NCBI RefSeq assembly: GCF_947253395.1
Contig: NZ_CAMXYY010000056.1
Span: 1 to 9,434, forward strand
Direction: 5' to 3'
From: an uncultured Olegusella sp.
GTDB taxonomy: Bacteria > Actinomycetota > Coriobacteriia > Coriobacteriales > Atopobiaceae
Length of the DNA: 9,434 nt
Part shown: piece after piece, positions 1 through 5,946 of the stretch
How positions within the stretch are numbered: the stretch's first letter is position 1
Layout: each line of letters starts with the position of its first letter
Translations under genes and position numbers: made by a program
Notes under the pieces: model-generated
Seen by the model: the letters and a program-made list of their open reading frames with translations, nothing else
What the model was told of the DNA's origin: nothing
The model's database searches: none

Positions 1-1301
1 CTGATTTATGCTTCGATGCTTTGCAAATTGCTGGCACTAATGGCAAAACCAGCACGGCGCGTTATACCGCAGCCATTCTTACGGGCGAAGGTCTTGCCTG
101 CGCTTTGTATACCTCACCAGGCCTTACGAGCTATACCGACCGTATGGAAATTGGCGGACATACCGTATCAAAGGAGAGCTTTGCACATGGTCTTTCGGCA
201 GCAGCTCAGGCAGGCAAGCGTGTTAATGAGCGTCGCATGCAGGCAAAAGAGCGTCCTTATGACATTACAGAGTTTGATCTTATTACGGTAGCCGCAGCAG
301 TTGTTTTTGCCGAAGCTGATGTTGATGTGGTGGTACTGGAATGTGGCATGGGTGGTAGATGGGATGCTACCTCTGCCTACGGGAACATCACTAACTGTGC
401 AATTACGGGTATCGGCCTAGATCATATGGCAGTGCTCGGTGATACCCTTGAAGAGATTGCTGCAGAAAAGGCTGCCATTATTAAGACTAGTCGCAGCTGT
501 GTACTTGGTGTGGGAACAGCGACTCCCTCGAGCGTCGAAGATGTTTTTCTTGCGCAGTGTCAGGCACAAAACGTCATACCCACCCTTGTGCGCCCTGAGC
601 TGCTAATCGATGTGAGAGGCCTTTTGCATCCTGGAACTCCTGCGGCACATGAGATGCTGCCTCATGTACGCTATCGCATTTCTCGACATGCTGAGCGTGT
701 AGGCGGGTCGATGGTGATGGATATCACGAGTACTCGAGCAAGCTATCAGGATATTTCTGCACTCAAACCTGACTATCAAGCGGCAAATATCTGCTGTGCC
801 GTGCAGCTTGCCGAAGACTACCTTGGCCATGCGCTGGATGAAGATAAACTTTATGATTCGGTTGTACGTTGTCCCACGCCCGGACGCTTTGATGTCTACC
901 GAACAGATCCGCTGGTACTGGTGGATGCAAGTCATAATCCCCAGTCCATCGCTGCGTTTATTGCAGCAATACAAGCTATCGAAGCTGATGTCTCCAAACG
1001 CCCTGCTCTACTTTGTGCGATTTTTGCTGACAAGAATTACCAAGAAGTTGTGCGCCTACTCGTCCCTGAATTTCCTGAGATTTATTGTACGCAGACAGAT
1101 TCTTTACGTACGCTGCCAGCAGCTGAACTTGCCGCCTGTTTTGAGCAGGCAGGAAAAAAAGTGAGTGCTATCTATTCCACCACAGCAGAAGCGCTTAAGG
1201 CACTTGCTGATGCTCATCAAGACTGTGTATGCTGTGGCACTATCACACTGGCAGGCGAGATTGCGGCTCTGCTTGGTCATCCTGTGCCGCCAAAGCACTA
1301 G
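1..1301 (+). CDS. folC: Bifunctional folylpolyglutamate synthase/dihydrofolate synthase, 5'-truncated by the window edge
   Basis: FolC uses ATP to join glutamate to dihydropteroate and folates in the cytoplasm. The reading frame begins at base 3 and is open to the TAG at 1299-1301, giving 432 visible residues. The first visible residues lead straight into the P-loop GTNGKTS (bases 33-53), so only the N-terminal few dozen residues are missing. The GKTS form rather than GKGS is common in actinobacterial FolC. Further family blocks are visible: ECGMGGRWDATS (EVGLGGRLDAT in relatives), GIGLDHMAVLG, AEKAAIIK with the lysine region of the Mur/FolC fold, and the C-terminal-domain GRFDVYR...LVDASHNPQS block that follows the linker. 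The TTG at base 21 is an internal leucine codon, not a start. Mur ligases share the fold, but the ECGMGGR and DASHNP blocks favour FolC. No terminator follows the stop. Function is confident; the true start is outside the window. Confidence 0.94.
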   Translation, partial: DLCFDALQIAGTNGKTSTARYTAAILTGEGLACALYTSPGLTSYTDRMEIGGHTVSKESFAHGLSAAAQAGKRVNERRMQAKERPYDITEFDLITVAAAVVFAEADVDVVVLECGMGGRWDATSAYGNITNCAITGIGLDHMAVLGDTLEEIAAEKAAIIKTSRSCVLGVGTATPSSVEDVFLAQCQAQNVIPTLVRPELLIDVRGLLHPGTPAAHEMLPHVRYRISRHAERVGGSMVMDITSTRASYQDISALKPDYQAANICCAVQLAEDYLGHALDEDKLYDSVVRCPTPGRFDVYRTDPLVLVDASHNPQSIAAFIAAIQAIEADVSKRPALLCAIFADKNYQEVVRLLVPEFPEIYCTQTDSLRTLPAAELAACFEQAGKKVSAIYSTTAEALKALADAHQDCVCCGTITLAGEIAALLGHPVPPKH

Positions 1302-1368
1302 TTTCATATGCCTATCTTGTACAACTCGGCCAGCAATTGTTGTTGTGCCTATCTAAATGAGCGCCTTT

Positions 1369-1377
1369 TGCTATTAT
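1369..1377 (+). promoter_or_regulatory. Candidate extended -10 promoter for the zinc-ribbon membrane protein
   Basis: TGC directly followed by TATTAT gives an extended -10 element about 40 bases before the ATG at 1417. No convincing -35 hexamer lies 16-18 bases upstream, which extended -10 promoters can tolerate. Transcription would start near 1384 and leave a short leader. It is the only plausible promoter seen in the 115-base gap after folC. It was judged by eye and is not strong proof. Confidence 0.4.
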
Positions 1378-1416
1378 GATTCGAGCAACTAACGCCGTTG
1401 AAAGGCTACCGTAGTC

Positions 1417-1848
1417 ATGTCTGAGCTTATGAATCAAATTATCACGCCCGAAGTTCGCATGGTTTTGTACCTCTTCGTCGCTTGCATCGTGATGCTTTAC
1501 ATCCTTTCGATTGTTTATGTTATTCGTGATGCACAACGTCGTGGAGCTGAGCCTTGGTGGCTGTGGGCCATTATTTCGGTCATTCCTATAGTCGGTCTTT
1601 TGGCCTACGTTATTCTTCGTCCATCCAGCTATCTGGTAGATCGAGAAGAGCAGGACTTGGATATTGCTCTGCGTGAGCATCAGTTGTCTCACTACGGTAT
1701 TTGCCCTAAGTGCGGAGCTCCTATTGACCGTGACTTTGTTGTTTGCCCTATCTGCAACACACAGGTGCGCAATGTCTGTCCAACGTGTCACCGTCCTTTA
1801 AATGCTGACTGGAAAGTGTGTCCTTATTGCCGTACGCATATCCAGTAA
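1417..1848 (+). CDS. Small membrane protein: PLDc_N-like two-helix region plus double zinc ribbon
   Basis: This 143-residue protein has two parts. Residues about 14-36 and 47-68 are hydrophobic helices joined by a short RDAQRRGAEPWW turn. That pattern resembles the PLDc_N (phospholipase D N-terminal) membrane hairpin found in many small actinobacterial proteins. Residues 96-138 hold four CxxC knuckles, C96/C99, C110/C113, C121/C124 and C135/C138, arranged as two zinc ribbons (DZR-like). The ATG is preceded by GAAAGG at 1400-1405. The gene stands alone, between a candidate extended -10 promoter and an intrinsic terminator. The zinc ribbons could bind nucleic acid or protein, or serve only as a structural module at the membrane. 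No enzymatic residues are seen and no specific function is claimed. The architecture is clear; the role is unknown. Confidence 0.85.
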   Translation: MSELMNQIITPEVRMVLYLFVACIVMLYILSIVYVIRDAQRRGAEPWWLWAIISVIPIVGLLAYVILRPSSYLVDREEQDLDIALREHQLSHYGICPKCGAPIDRDFVVCPICNTQVRNVCPTCHRPLNADWKVCPYCRTHIQ

Positions 1849-1870
1849 ATTTAAATTTCAGATACTTTTT

Positions 1871-1899
1871 GACACCCGCTTTCAAGCGGGTGTTTTTTT
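1871..1899 (+). terminator. Rho-independent terminator after the zinc-ribbon gene
   Basis: A perfect 9-bp stem, ACACCCGCT (1872-1880) with AGCGGGTGT (1885-1893), encloses a 4-base loop and runs into seven T residues (1893-1899). It lies 23 bases after the stop at 1848. It separates this gene from the thrS region, so thrS should have its own promoter further downstream. Confidence 0.93.
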
Positions 1900-2100
1900 A
1901 GCTACGGCTTAGCCTTGGATCTACAGAAAGTCACGTTGTCTGCTACGGCTTTAAAAGGCCCACTCTGAGCGAAACACCGCTGCATATGTGCATCAGGAAA
2001 GTGGTATTACACCAGAAAATATGGCGGCGCTGTTGCATCTGTGTAGAGTGTTGTAAAGTAAGACAGTCTGTGTATGTCGTTTAGCTGGGAGGCAAGAAGT
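1900..2100 (+). other. Non-coding stretch upstream of thrS, no assigned element
   Basis: About 200 bases lie between the terminator and the small leader ORF. The stretch contains a 10-base direct repeat, GCTACGGCTT, at 1901-1910 and 1942-1951, and a TGCA/TGCA mini-hairpin at 1981-1990. An open frame of about 34 codons ending near 2056 has no SD. The thrS promoter should lie here, because a terminator closes the gene before. Weak -10-like hexamers occur at TAGAGT (2044-2049) and TAAAGT (2054-2059), but no good -35 pairs with either. A T-box-like string AAAGTGGTA occurs at 2000-2008 but is not followed by ACCGCG. Nothing here can be called with confidence. Confidence 0.4.
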
Positions 2101-2187
2101 ATGTGGCATCCTTGGGGATATTGCCCCACGATGAAAAACAACTCAATGAAGCCTCTTGAAGAAATCATGCGCACGCCAACTATCTAG
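2101..2187 (+). CDS. Putative 28-aa leader peptide upstream of thrS
   Basis: An ATG-started ORF of 28 codons sits 8 bases after a strong SD, GGAGG (2088-2092), and ends at TAG 2185-2187. Its product begins MWHPWGYCPTMKNN and ends EEIMRTPTI. Three codons are for threonine: ACG 2128, ACG 2173 and ACT 2179. Two of these fall within the last five codons, immediately before the hairpin that begins in the stop codon. This placement suits a translated leader that senses charged tRNA-Thr. However, the Thr density is low compared with classical thr leaders such as that of enterobacterial thrL. The ORF could instead be chance or part of a decayed gene. No function is known, and the SD is the main support. 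Confidence 0.35.
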   Translation: MWHPWGYCPTMKNNSMKPLEEIMRTPTI

Positions 2188-2231
2188 GCGCCTGCCTCTT
2201 GATACGGCCTCATGGTCGCGGGCAAGCGCCT
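2186..2231 (+). promoter_or_regulatory. Candidate regulatory hairpin in the thrS leader
   Basis: AGGCGC (2186-2191) pairs with GCGCCT (2226-2231). After one C/A mismatch, TGCCT (2193-2197) pairs with GGGCA (2220-2224, one wobble). The result is an 11-bp stem that starts inside the leader ORF's stop codon. The 22-base loop holds a further small GGCC/GGTC stem. No T-run follows closely, so it is not a standard terminator. The left arm overlaps a CCTCTT segment (2195-2200) complementary to the thrS SD, so stem and SD pairing partly exclude each other. A regulatory role is inference. Confidence 0.35.
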
Positions 2232-2254
2232 TGGTATTGCTGAATTTTATTTGC

Positions 2255-2263
2255 AAGGAGAGG
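2255..2263 (+). promoter_or_regulatory. SD that fixes the thrS start
   Basis: AAGGAGAGG lies 6 bases before the ATG at 2270. The same frame is open further upstream to a TTG at 2156, but those 38 codons have no SD and do not resemble a ThrRS domain. The SD therefore decides the start at 2270. Confidence 0.85.
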
Positions 2264-2269
2264 TTTTCC

Positions 2270-4030
2270 ATGAAGGTTCTTTTTAACGATGGTCATGTGG
2301 ATGAGATTCCCGCTGAGGAGGAGCTTCACGTTATCCGTCATACGGCAGCACATATCCTGGCAGAAGCTGTAAAGTCGCTCTATCCCCAAGCCCACTTTGG
2401 CTATGGTCCTGCCAATGAGAATGGCTTTTATTACGACATTGACCTTGGTGATACCAAAATTTCCGAAGATGATTTGCCTGCCATTGAAGCGCAGATGCGT
2501 GCAATTACCAAGGCCAACGAAAAGATTTCGACCTTTGAGCTACCTCGTAGTGAGGCTATTGAGCTGATGCAGGAACGTGGTGAGAAGTACAAGGTCGAGC
2601 ATATCGGTGATTTGCCTGAGGATGCACGCATTACCTTCTATCAGCAGGGCGACTATATTGATATGTGTGTTGGTCCTCACCTCATGTATACCAAAGGACT
2701 CAAGGCATTCAAGCTCACCGCTGTTTCCGGTGCTTATTGGAAAGCTGATGCCAACAACAAGATGCTTACGCGTATCAGTGGTATTGCTTTTCGTAATAAA
2801 GAAGAGCTTGCCGAGCATGAGCGTCTTATTGAAGAGGCCAAGAAGCGCGATCATCGTAAAATTGGTGCCGAGATGGAACTCTTTATGATGGCAGACGAGG
2901 GTCCAGGTTTTCCTTTCTGGCTCCCCAACCGTATGCTACTCAAGAATTCCCTCATGGATTATTGGCATGAGATGCAGATGAGTCATGGCTATGACGAGGT
3001 TCAAACGCCGATTATTTTGTCCCGCAAGCTGTGGGAGACCTCAGGTCACTGGGAGCATTACAAAGAAAATATGTATACCACCAAAATTGACGATGAGGAT
3101 TTTGCCGTCAAGCCCATGAACTGCCCTGGTGCCTGCCTCATTTACAAGAACAAGCCTCGCAGCTATCGTGACTTGCCTCTTAAGCTTGCAGAAGCAGGAC
3201 TTGACCACCGCCATGAGCTCCGTGGCGCACTCCATGGTCTTTTCCGTGTTCGTTCCTTCACGCAGGATGACGCTCACCTCTTCATTCGTCCTGATCAAAT
3301 TACCGAGCAGGTTACCGATACGGCGCATCTGATTACTGCTTATTACGAGCAATTTGGCTTCCCCTATCGCGTTGAGCTTTCTACCCGTCCCGCTGACTCA
3401 ATGGGATCTGATGAAGATTGGGAGCGTGCTGAGGCGGGTCTTAAGGATGCCCTTGAGAAGCTCGGTGTTGACTACAAGCTTAACCCCGGTGATGGTGCTT
3501 TCTATGGACCTAAGATTGATTTTCACCTAGAGGATTGTTTGGGTCGTGAGTGGCAGTGCGGTACCATCCAGCTTGACTTCCAACTTCCGCAAAACTTTGA
3601 GTTGGAATACACCACAGCTGATGGCAGCAAGCAGCGCCCCATCATGATTCATCGCGCAGGCTTTGGTAGTTTTGAGCGTTTTATTGGTATGTTGACCGAG
3701 CAGTATGCAGGCAAGTTCCCCACGTGGCTCTCTCCTTGCCAAGTCAAGATTTTGCCTGTCTCTCAAAAAACCCGCGACTATGCTCACCAGGTCGCCGATG
3801 TGCTTCGTGATGCGCGTATCCGTGTCAAGGTGGATGACCGTGACGAGAAGATAGGCTATAAGATTCGTGAAGCGCGTGGTATTGATCGTGTGCCTTATAT
3901 GCTAATTTTGGGTGAACAGGAGCGTGATGGCGGATACATTTCTGTTCGTGATCGCAGCAATGAAACCCATCAGAGCCAGCTTGATGACTTTGTCAGCGCA
4001 ATTACCGCCGAGATTTCTGAGCGCAACTAA
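2270..4030 (+). CDS. thrS: Threonyl-tRNA synthetase lacking the N-terminal TGS domain
   Basis: This 586-residue class II synthetase charges tRNA-Thr with threonine in the cytoplasm. The usual bacterial ThrRS is about 640 residues and starts with a TGS domain of about 60 residues. Here the protein opens with a short MKVLFNDGHVDEI stretch and enters the editing domain almost at once. Editing-site residues H24, H28 (HTAAH), C133 and H137 (DMCVGPH) are all present, so clearance of Ser-tRNA-Thr should be retained. The catalytic core has motif 2 (FRVRSFTQDDAH, 325-336) and motif 3 (GSFERFIG, 466-473). The three zinc ligands are C285 (PMNCPG), H336 and H461 (IMIHRA). The anticodon-binding domain covers about 487-586, with DDRDEKIGYKIREAR near its centre. 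The start at 2270 is set by AAGGAGAGG. Seventeen bases separate its stop from the next gene, which suggests co-transcription. A leader ORF and hairpin precede it. Identity is certain; only the missing domain is unusual. Confidence 0.97.
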   Translation: MKVLFNDGHVDEIPAEEELHVIRHTAAHILAEAVKSLYPQAHFGYGPANENGFYYDIDLGDTKISEDDLPAIEAQMRAITKANEKISTFELPRSEAIELMQERGEKYKVEHIGDLPEDARITFYQQGDYIDMCVGPHLMYTKGLKAFKLTAVSGAYWKADANNKMLTRISGIAFRNKEELAEHERLIEEAKKRDHRKIGAEMELFMMADEGPGFPFWLPNRMLLKNSLMDYWHEMQMSHGYDEVQTPIILSRKLWETSGHWEHYKENMYTTKIDDEDFAVKPMNCPGACLIYKNKPRSYRDLPLKLAEAGLDHRHELRGALHGLFRVRSFTQDDAHLFIRPDQITEQVTDTAHLITAYYEQFGFPYRVELSTRPADSMGSDEDWERAEAGLKDALEKLGVDYKLNPGDGAFYGPKIDFHLEDCLGREWQCGTIQLDFQLPQNFELEYTTADGSKQRPIMIHRAGFGSFERFIGMLTEQYAGKFPTWLSPCQVKILPVSQKTRDYAHQVADVLRDARIRVKVDDRDEKIGYKIREARGIDRVPYMLILGEQERDGGYISVRDRSNETHQSQLDDFVSAITAEISERN

Positions 4031-4047
4031 AGAGTAGGTAAGGATTT

Positions 4048-4878
4048 ATGCTCATTGCCAGAAGTTTTATTGCTTTTCTCTTTTTTAGTTTTTGTGGCTG
4101 GCTGTGGGAGACTCTTTTTTGCACGGTTCATTCAGGAAGCTTCCAAAGCCGAGGCTTCCTGTTTGGACCGATTTGTCCCATTTATGGTGTGAGTGTTCTC
4201 AGTGCTCAGCTTGTCTTTGCTGTTATTGAAAAATGGACGGGTGCCTTACCTCTACTGCATACGTTTCTTATCTGCGTAGCAGGAAGTATTGTCATTGAGT
4301 ACTCTACTTCTTGGTATCTTGAGCAGCGCTTTAATGCGCGTTGGTGGGACTACAGCCATTTGCCATTGAATATCCATGGACGTATCTGCCTGCCAGCTTC
4401 TTTGATTTTTGGTGTGGTGGGCTCCTTTGCGCTGAGGGTTGCATTTCCTTGGTTTGCCTCCGTTGAGTCATCGCTTAACCCCTTAGTGCTAGAAGTGATT
4501 GCGCTTATTGCAGCAGCTATTTTTGGTGCAGATTTCGCGTTGACTGAGGCGGTATTGTCCGAGCTTCAGATGAAGGTCAAAGAACTAGATGACGAGCTTA
4601 CAGAACGTGGCGAGCGTATGTATCAGGTGGTTGCAGGAGCACCATCTGGGCTCAAGGCCAAGGTTAGCGAAGTGGGTGCTGAGGCAAAAGCTGTCATGGA
4701 GGCCGGCGGCGATCAGCTAGTCACTCTTGCGAGCGATTCTAAACGTAGTGTGAGCAATCAGATGACAAAAGCTGTCTTTTCGCTGACGTACTGGCAGCAA
4801 AACCAGCTACAGAGAATGCGTAGTGTGCAACCAAGCTCTTGGGTTGGCAAACTCAAAAGCAGAATCTCCAAGAACTAA
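4048..4878 (+). CDS. CmpB-type (DUF1113, putative ABC transporter permease) membrane protein with long polar tail
   Basis: This 276-residue protein has about five hydrophobic segments, near residues 3-24, 40-61, 67-86, 112-133 and 146-168. Conserved blocks match the family named ABC_trans_CmpB/DUF1113: GWLWET (17-22), SRGFLFGPICPIYG (34-47) and WWDYSHLPLNIHGRICL (99-115). The family name reflects a suggested transporter role; the biochemical function is not established. Residues about 170-276 form a polar, probably helical tail that could include a short coiled coil (LQMKVKELDDELTERGER). The common family core ends before this tail. The ATG follows AAGGAT (4040-4045), 17 bases after thrS, and the next gene starts 40 bases downstream, so all three genes probably share a transcript. 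No ATP-binding partner is encoded nearby, which argues against a complete local ABC transporter. Family assignment is fairly confident; function is open. Confidence 0.8.
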   Translation: MLIARSFIAFLFFSFCGWLWETLFCTVHSGSFQSRGFLFGPICPIYGVSVLSAQLVFAVIEKWTGALPLLHTFLICVAGSIVIEYSTSWYLEQRFNARWWDYSHLPLNIHGRICLPASLIFGVVGSFALRVAFPWFASVESSLNPLVLEVIALIAAAIFGADFALTEAVLSELQMKVKELDDELTERGERMYQVVAGAPSGLKAKVSEVGAEAKAVMEAGGDQLVTLASDSKRSVSNQMTKAVFSLTYWQQNQLQRMRSVQPSSWVGKLKSRISKN

Positions 4879-4907
4879 AGCAAGCAAAGACAATGATGTG
4901 TGCTGCT

Positions 4908-4912
4908 AAGGA
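4908..4912 (+). promoter_or_regulatory. SD deciding between two nearby ATGs
   Basis: AAGGA touches the ATG at 4913 with no spacer, but lies 6 bases before a second in-frame ATG at 4919. The second spacing is functional, so 4919 is chosen as the start. The difference is two residues. Confidence 0.6.
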
Positions 4913-4918
4913 ATGGCT

Positions 4919-5719
4919 ATGAGTCAAACTGAGCTAGAAGAGCTCATTTCACGCTTATTAGGCAAAGCTTATACCCGCGTTGTAGCAGGTAATGACGCAG
5001 AGCTAGTTGCGTATCTGCAGAGTCTGGCAAGCACCTGCGGAACCTTTAATAGCTTGGATGTGTTAGGCAGCCTCCCTTTAAGCTGCGCTGATATTCGCAC
5101 AGAAGCACAACGGACTCACCAGCAAGGAAGGGTTCTGCTGGTCAATACGAGTAACTGTAGCGCCTTTGCTTGCCCAGCAATTCGCCTAGGTGCTGATGTG
5201 TGCTTTGAGCGTTTGGAAGATATCTGCGGAAGTAGCGCAAAGGGAATGGTAGCGATTTCACTGCCTCGCAGGGGCTCTGCTTGGTCTGTGCGGGTTCGGG
5301 AACTTATAGACCGTCTACCTCAGGTAGATGCAGGCAAGCAGGACGTACTGCTTTTATTCTATCGTGCTTACGAGAAGCTATGGCATGAGTCGAGCGATGT
5401 TGCTCTTGCTGTAGCAGCATATTTGGTGGCGCATCCTGTGGTAAAGCATGTCTATTATCCTGGGCTTTTGCGCAATCAAAACGACTCAAGCCAGCGCGAT
5501 AGGCTGAATGCTTGTGCACCATCTACCCTACAGGGTGGTTTTGGTCCCTATATTGAGGTGGCTCTCGCACAAAAGCTTGCTGTAAAAAAACCAACCAATA
5601 CAAATGAATTGCTTAGTTACTGTGGTCCTTTGGACGGGCTTGAAGTTTATCGTCTTGATTGTCGTCACAGGAGTGTGGATTTCCTTATTGGCCAACTTGA
5701 AATTTTGCTTGCCGCATAG
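4919..5719 (+). CDS. Truncated, probably inactive Cys/Met-metabolism PLP-fold protein
   Basis: This 266-residue protein resembles the C-terminal two thirds of the cystathionine gamma-synthase/beta-lyase (MetB/MetC, fold type I PLP) family, whose members are usually 380-430 residues. Recognisable blocks are CADIRTEAQRTHQQGRVLLVNTSN (split here as residues 56-79), LGADV (90-94), VAAYLVAHPVVKHVYYPGL (165-183), GGFGPYIEVAL (206-216) and VYRLDCRHRSVDFLIGQLE (243-261). In active members the second block reads LVVDNTFATP and the third continues as LGAD-IVVHSATKYIGG. Aligned by eye, the PLP-ring Asp is V75 and the Schiff-base Lys is D101. The N-terminal cofactor-phosphate region (SGMAA) is not visible. 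The substrate-carboxylate Arg of the family's IRLS motif may survive as R245. The frame is intact with a usable SD, so it may be a maintained pseudoenzyme rather than a plain pseudogene. It follows the CmpB-type gene by 40 bases. Family membership is likely; loss of activity is inference. Confidence 0.72.
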   Translation: MSQTELEELISRLLGKAYTRVVAGNDAELVAYLQSLASTCGTFNSLDVLGSLPLSCADIRTEAQRTHQQGRVLLVNTSNCSAFACPAIRLGADVCFERLEDICGSSAKGMVAISLPRRGSAWSVRVRELIDRLPQVDAGKQDVLLLFYRAYEKLWHESSDVALAVAAYLVAHPVVKHVYYPGLLRNQNDSSQRDRLNACAPSTLQGGFGPYIEVALAQKLAVKKPTNTNELLSYCGPLDGLEVYRLDCRHRSVDFLIGQLEILLAA

Positions 5720-5946
5720 TCAATGGGTCTTTGTTCATGGGTGTTTAAACTATCTGAGAAGTGCATGAACTTGTGCGGATAAGCAGACCGAAGTATCTGT
5801 GCTCGCATAGCCCGGCTTACTTGTATACAGAGTGCTGGCCAACCCATATTTTACGTAATTGAATACGCTTTTTGATGCAAAAATGTTGCTATGCCTAGTA
5901 CCATAGAGGGTAAGGCAAACTCGCATCCGACATGGGAAGGGGAGCC
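5720..5946 (+). promoter_or_regulatory. adhE: Intergenic region upstream of adhE with several palindromes
   Basis: This 227-base gap should carry the adhE promoter. Visible elements are an inverted repeat GTTCATG (5733-5739)/CATGAAC (5764-5770), an 8-base palindrome GTTTAAAC (5743-5750), an 8-base palindrome TTACGTAA (5851-5858), and TTTTTG-ATG-CAAAAA (5869-5883). The last overlaps a -35-like TTGATG (5872-5877), which stands 18 bases before a weak TAGTAC (5896-5901). No canonical Rex site (TTGTTAA-spacer-TTAACAA type) is present. No intrinsic terminator with a T-run ends the preceding operon here. The exact promoter is not resolved. Confidence 0.4.
5934..5944 (+). promoter_or_regulatory. Purine-rich SD that places the adhE start at 5947
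   Basis: GGGAAGGGGAG lies just before the ATG at 5947. An earlier in-frame ATG at 5932 has no SD at a workable distance and would place this SD inside the coding region, so 5947 is preferred. Confidence 0.65.

Noticed and set aside
1..1301. Mur ligase instead of FolC
   Set aside because: The P-loop GTNGKTS is shared with Mur ligases, but ECGMGGRWDATS, GLDHMAVLG and DASHNP are FolC blocks.
1312..1791. 159-codon open frame on the minus strand
   Set aside because: It lies opposite the zinc-ribbon gene, whose CxxC pattern and membrane segments are convincing. The antisense product has no recognisable domain.
2000..2015. T-box-like string AAAGTGGTA upstream of thrS
   Set aside because: The conserved continuation ACCGCG is absent (TTACAC instead). 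No stem I with a specifier loop could be recognised in the roughly 100 bases available after the terminator, and no terminator or SD-sequestering stem follows at the expected place. A second partial match, ATGGTCGCGG near 2212-2221, also lacks the ACC.
2156..2269. Upstream TTG start for thrS adding 38 residues
   Set aside because: The extension has no SD, does not resemble a TGS domain, and overlaps the leader ORF and hairpin. AAGGAGAGG clearly serves the ATG at 2270.
2062..2292. Decayed gene in one frame across the thrS leader
   Set aside because: The frame of the leader ORF continues past TAG (2185) and TGA (2200) into protein-like text (KRLGIAEFYLQGEVF). The stretch is short, matches no family I recognise, and runs through the thrS SD and start, so chance is more likely.
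5720..5946. Rex operator upstream of adhE
   Set aside because: No TTGTTAA/TTAACAA-like pair at the required spacing was found on either strand. The visible palindromes have a different sequence.
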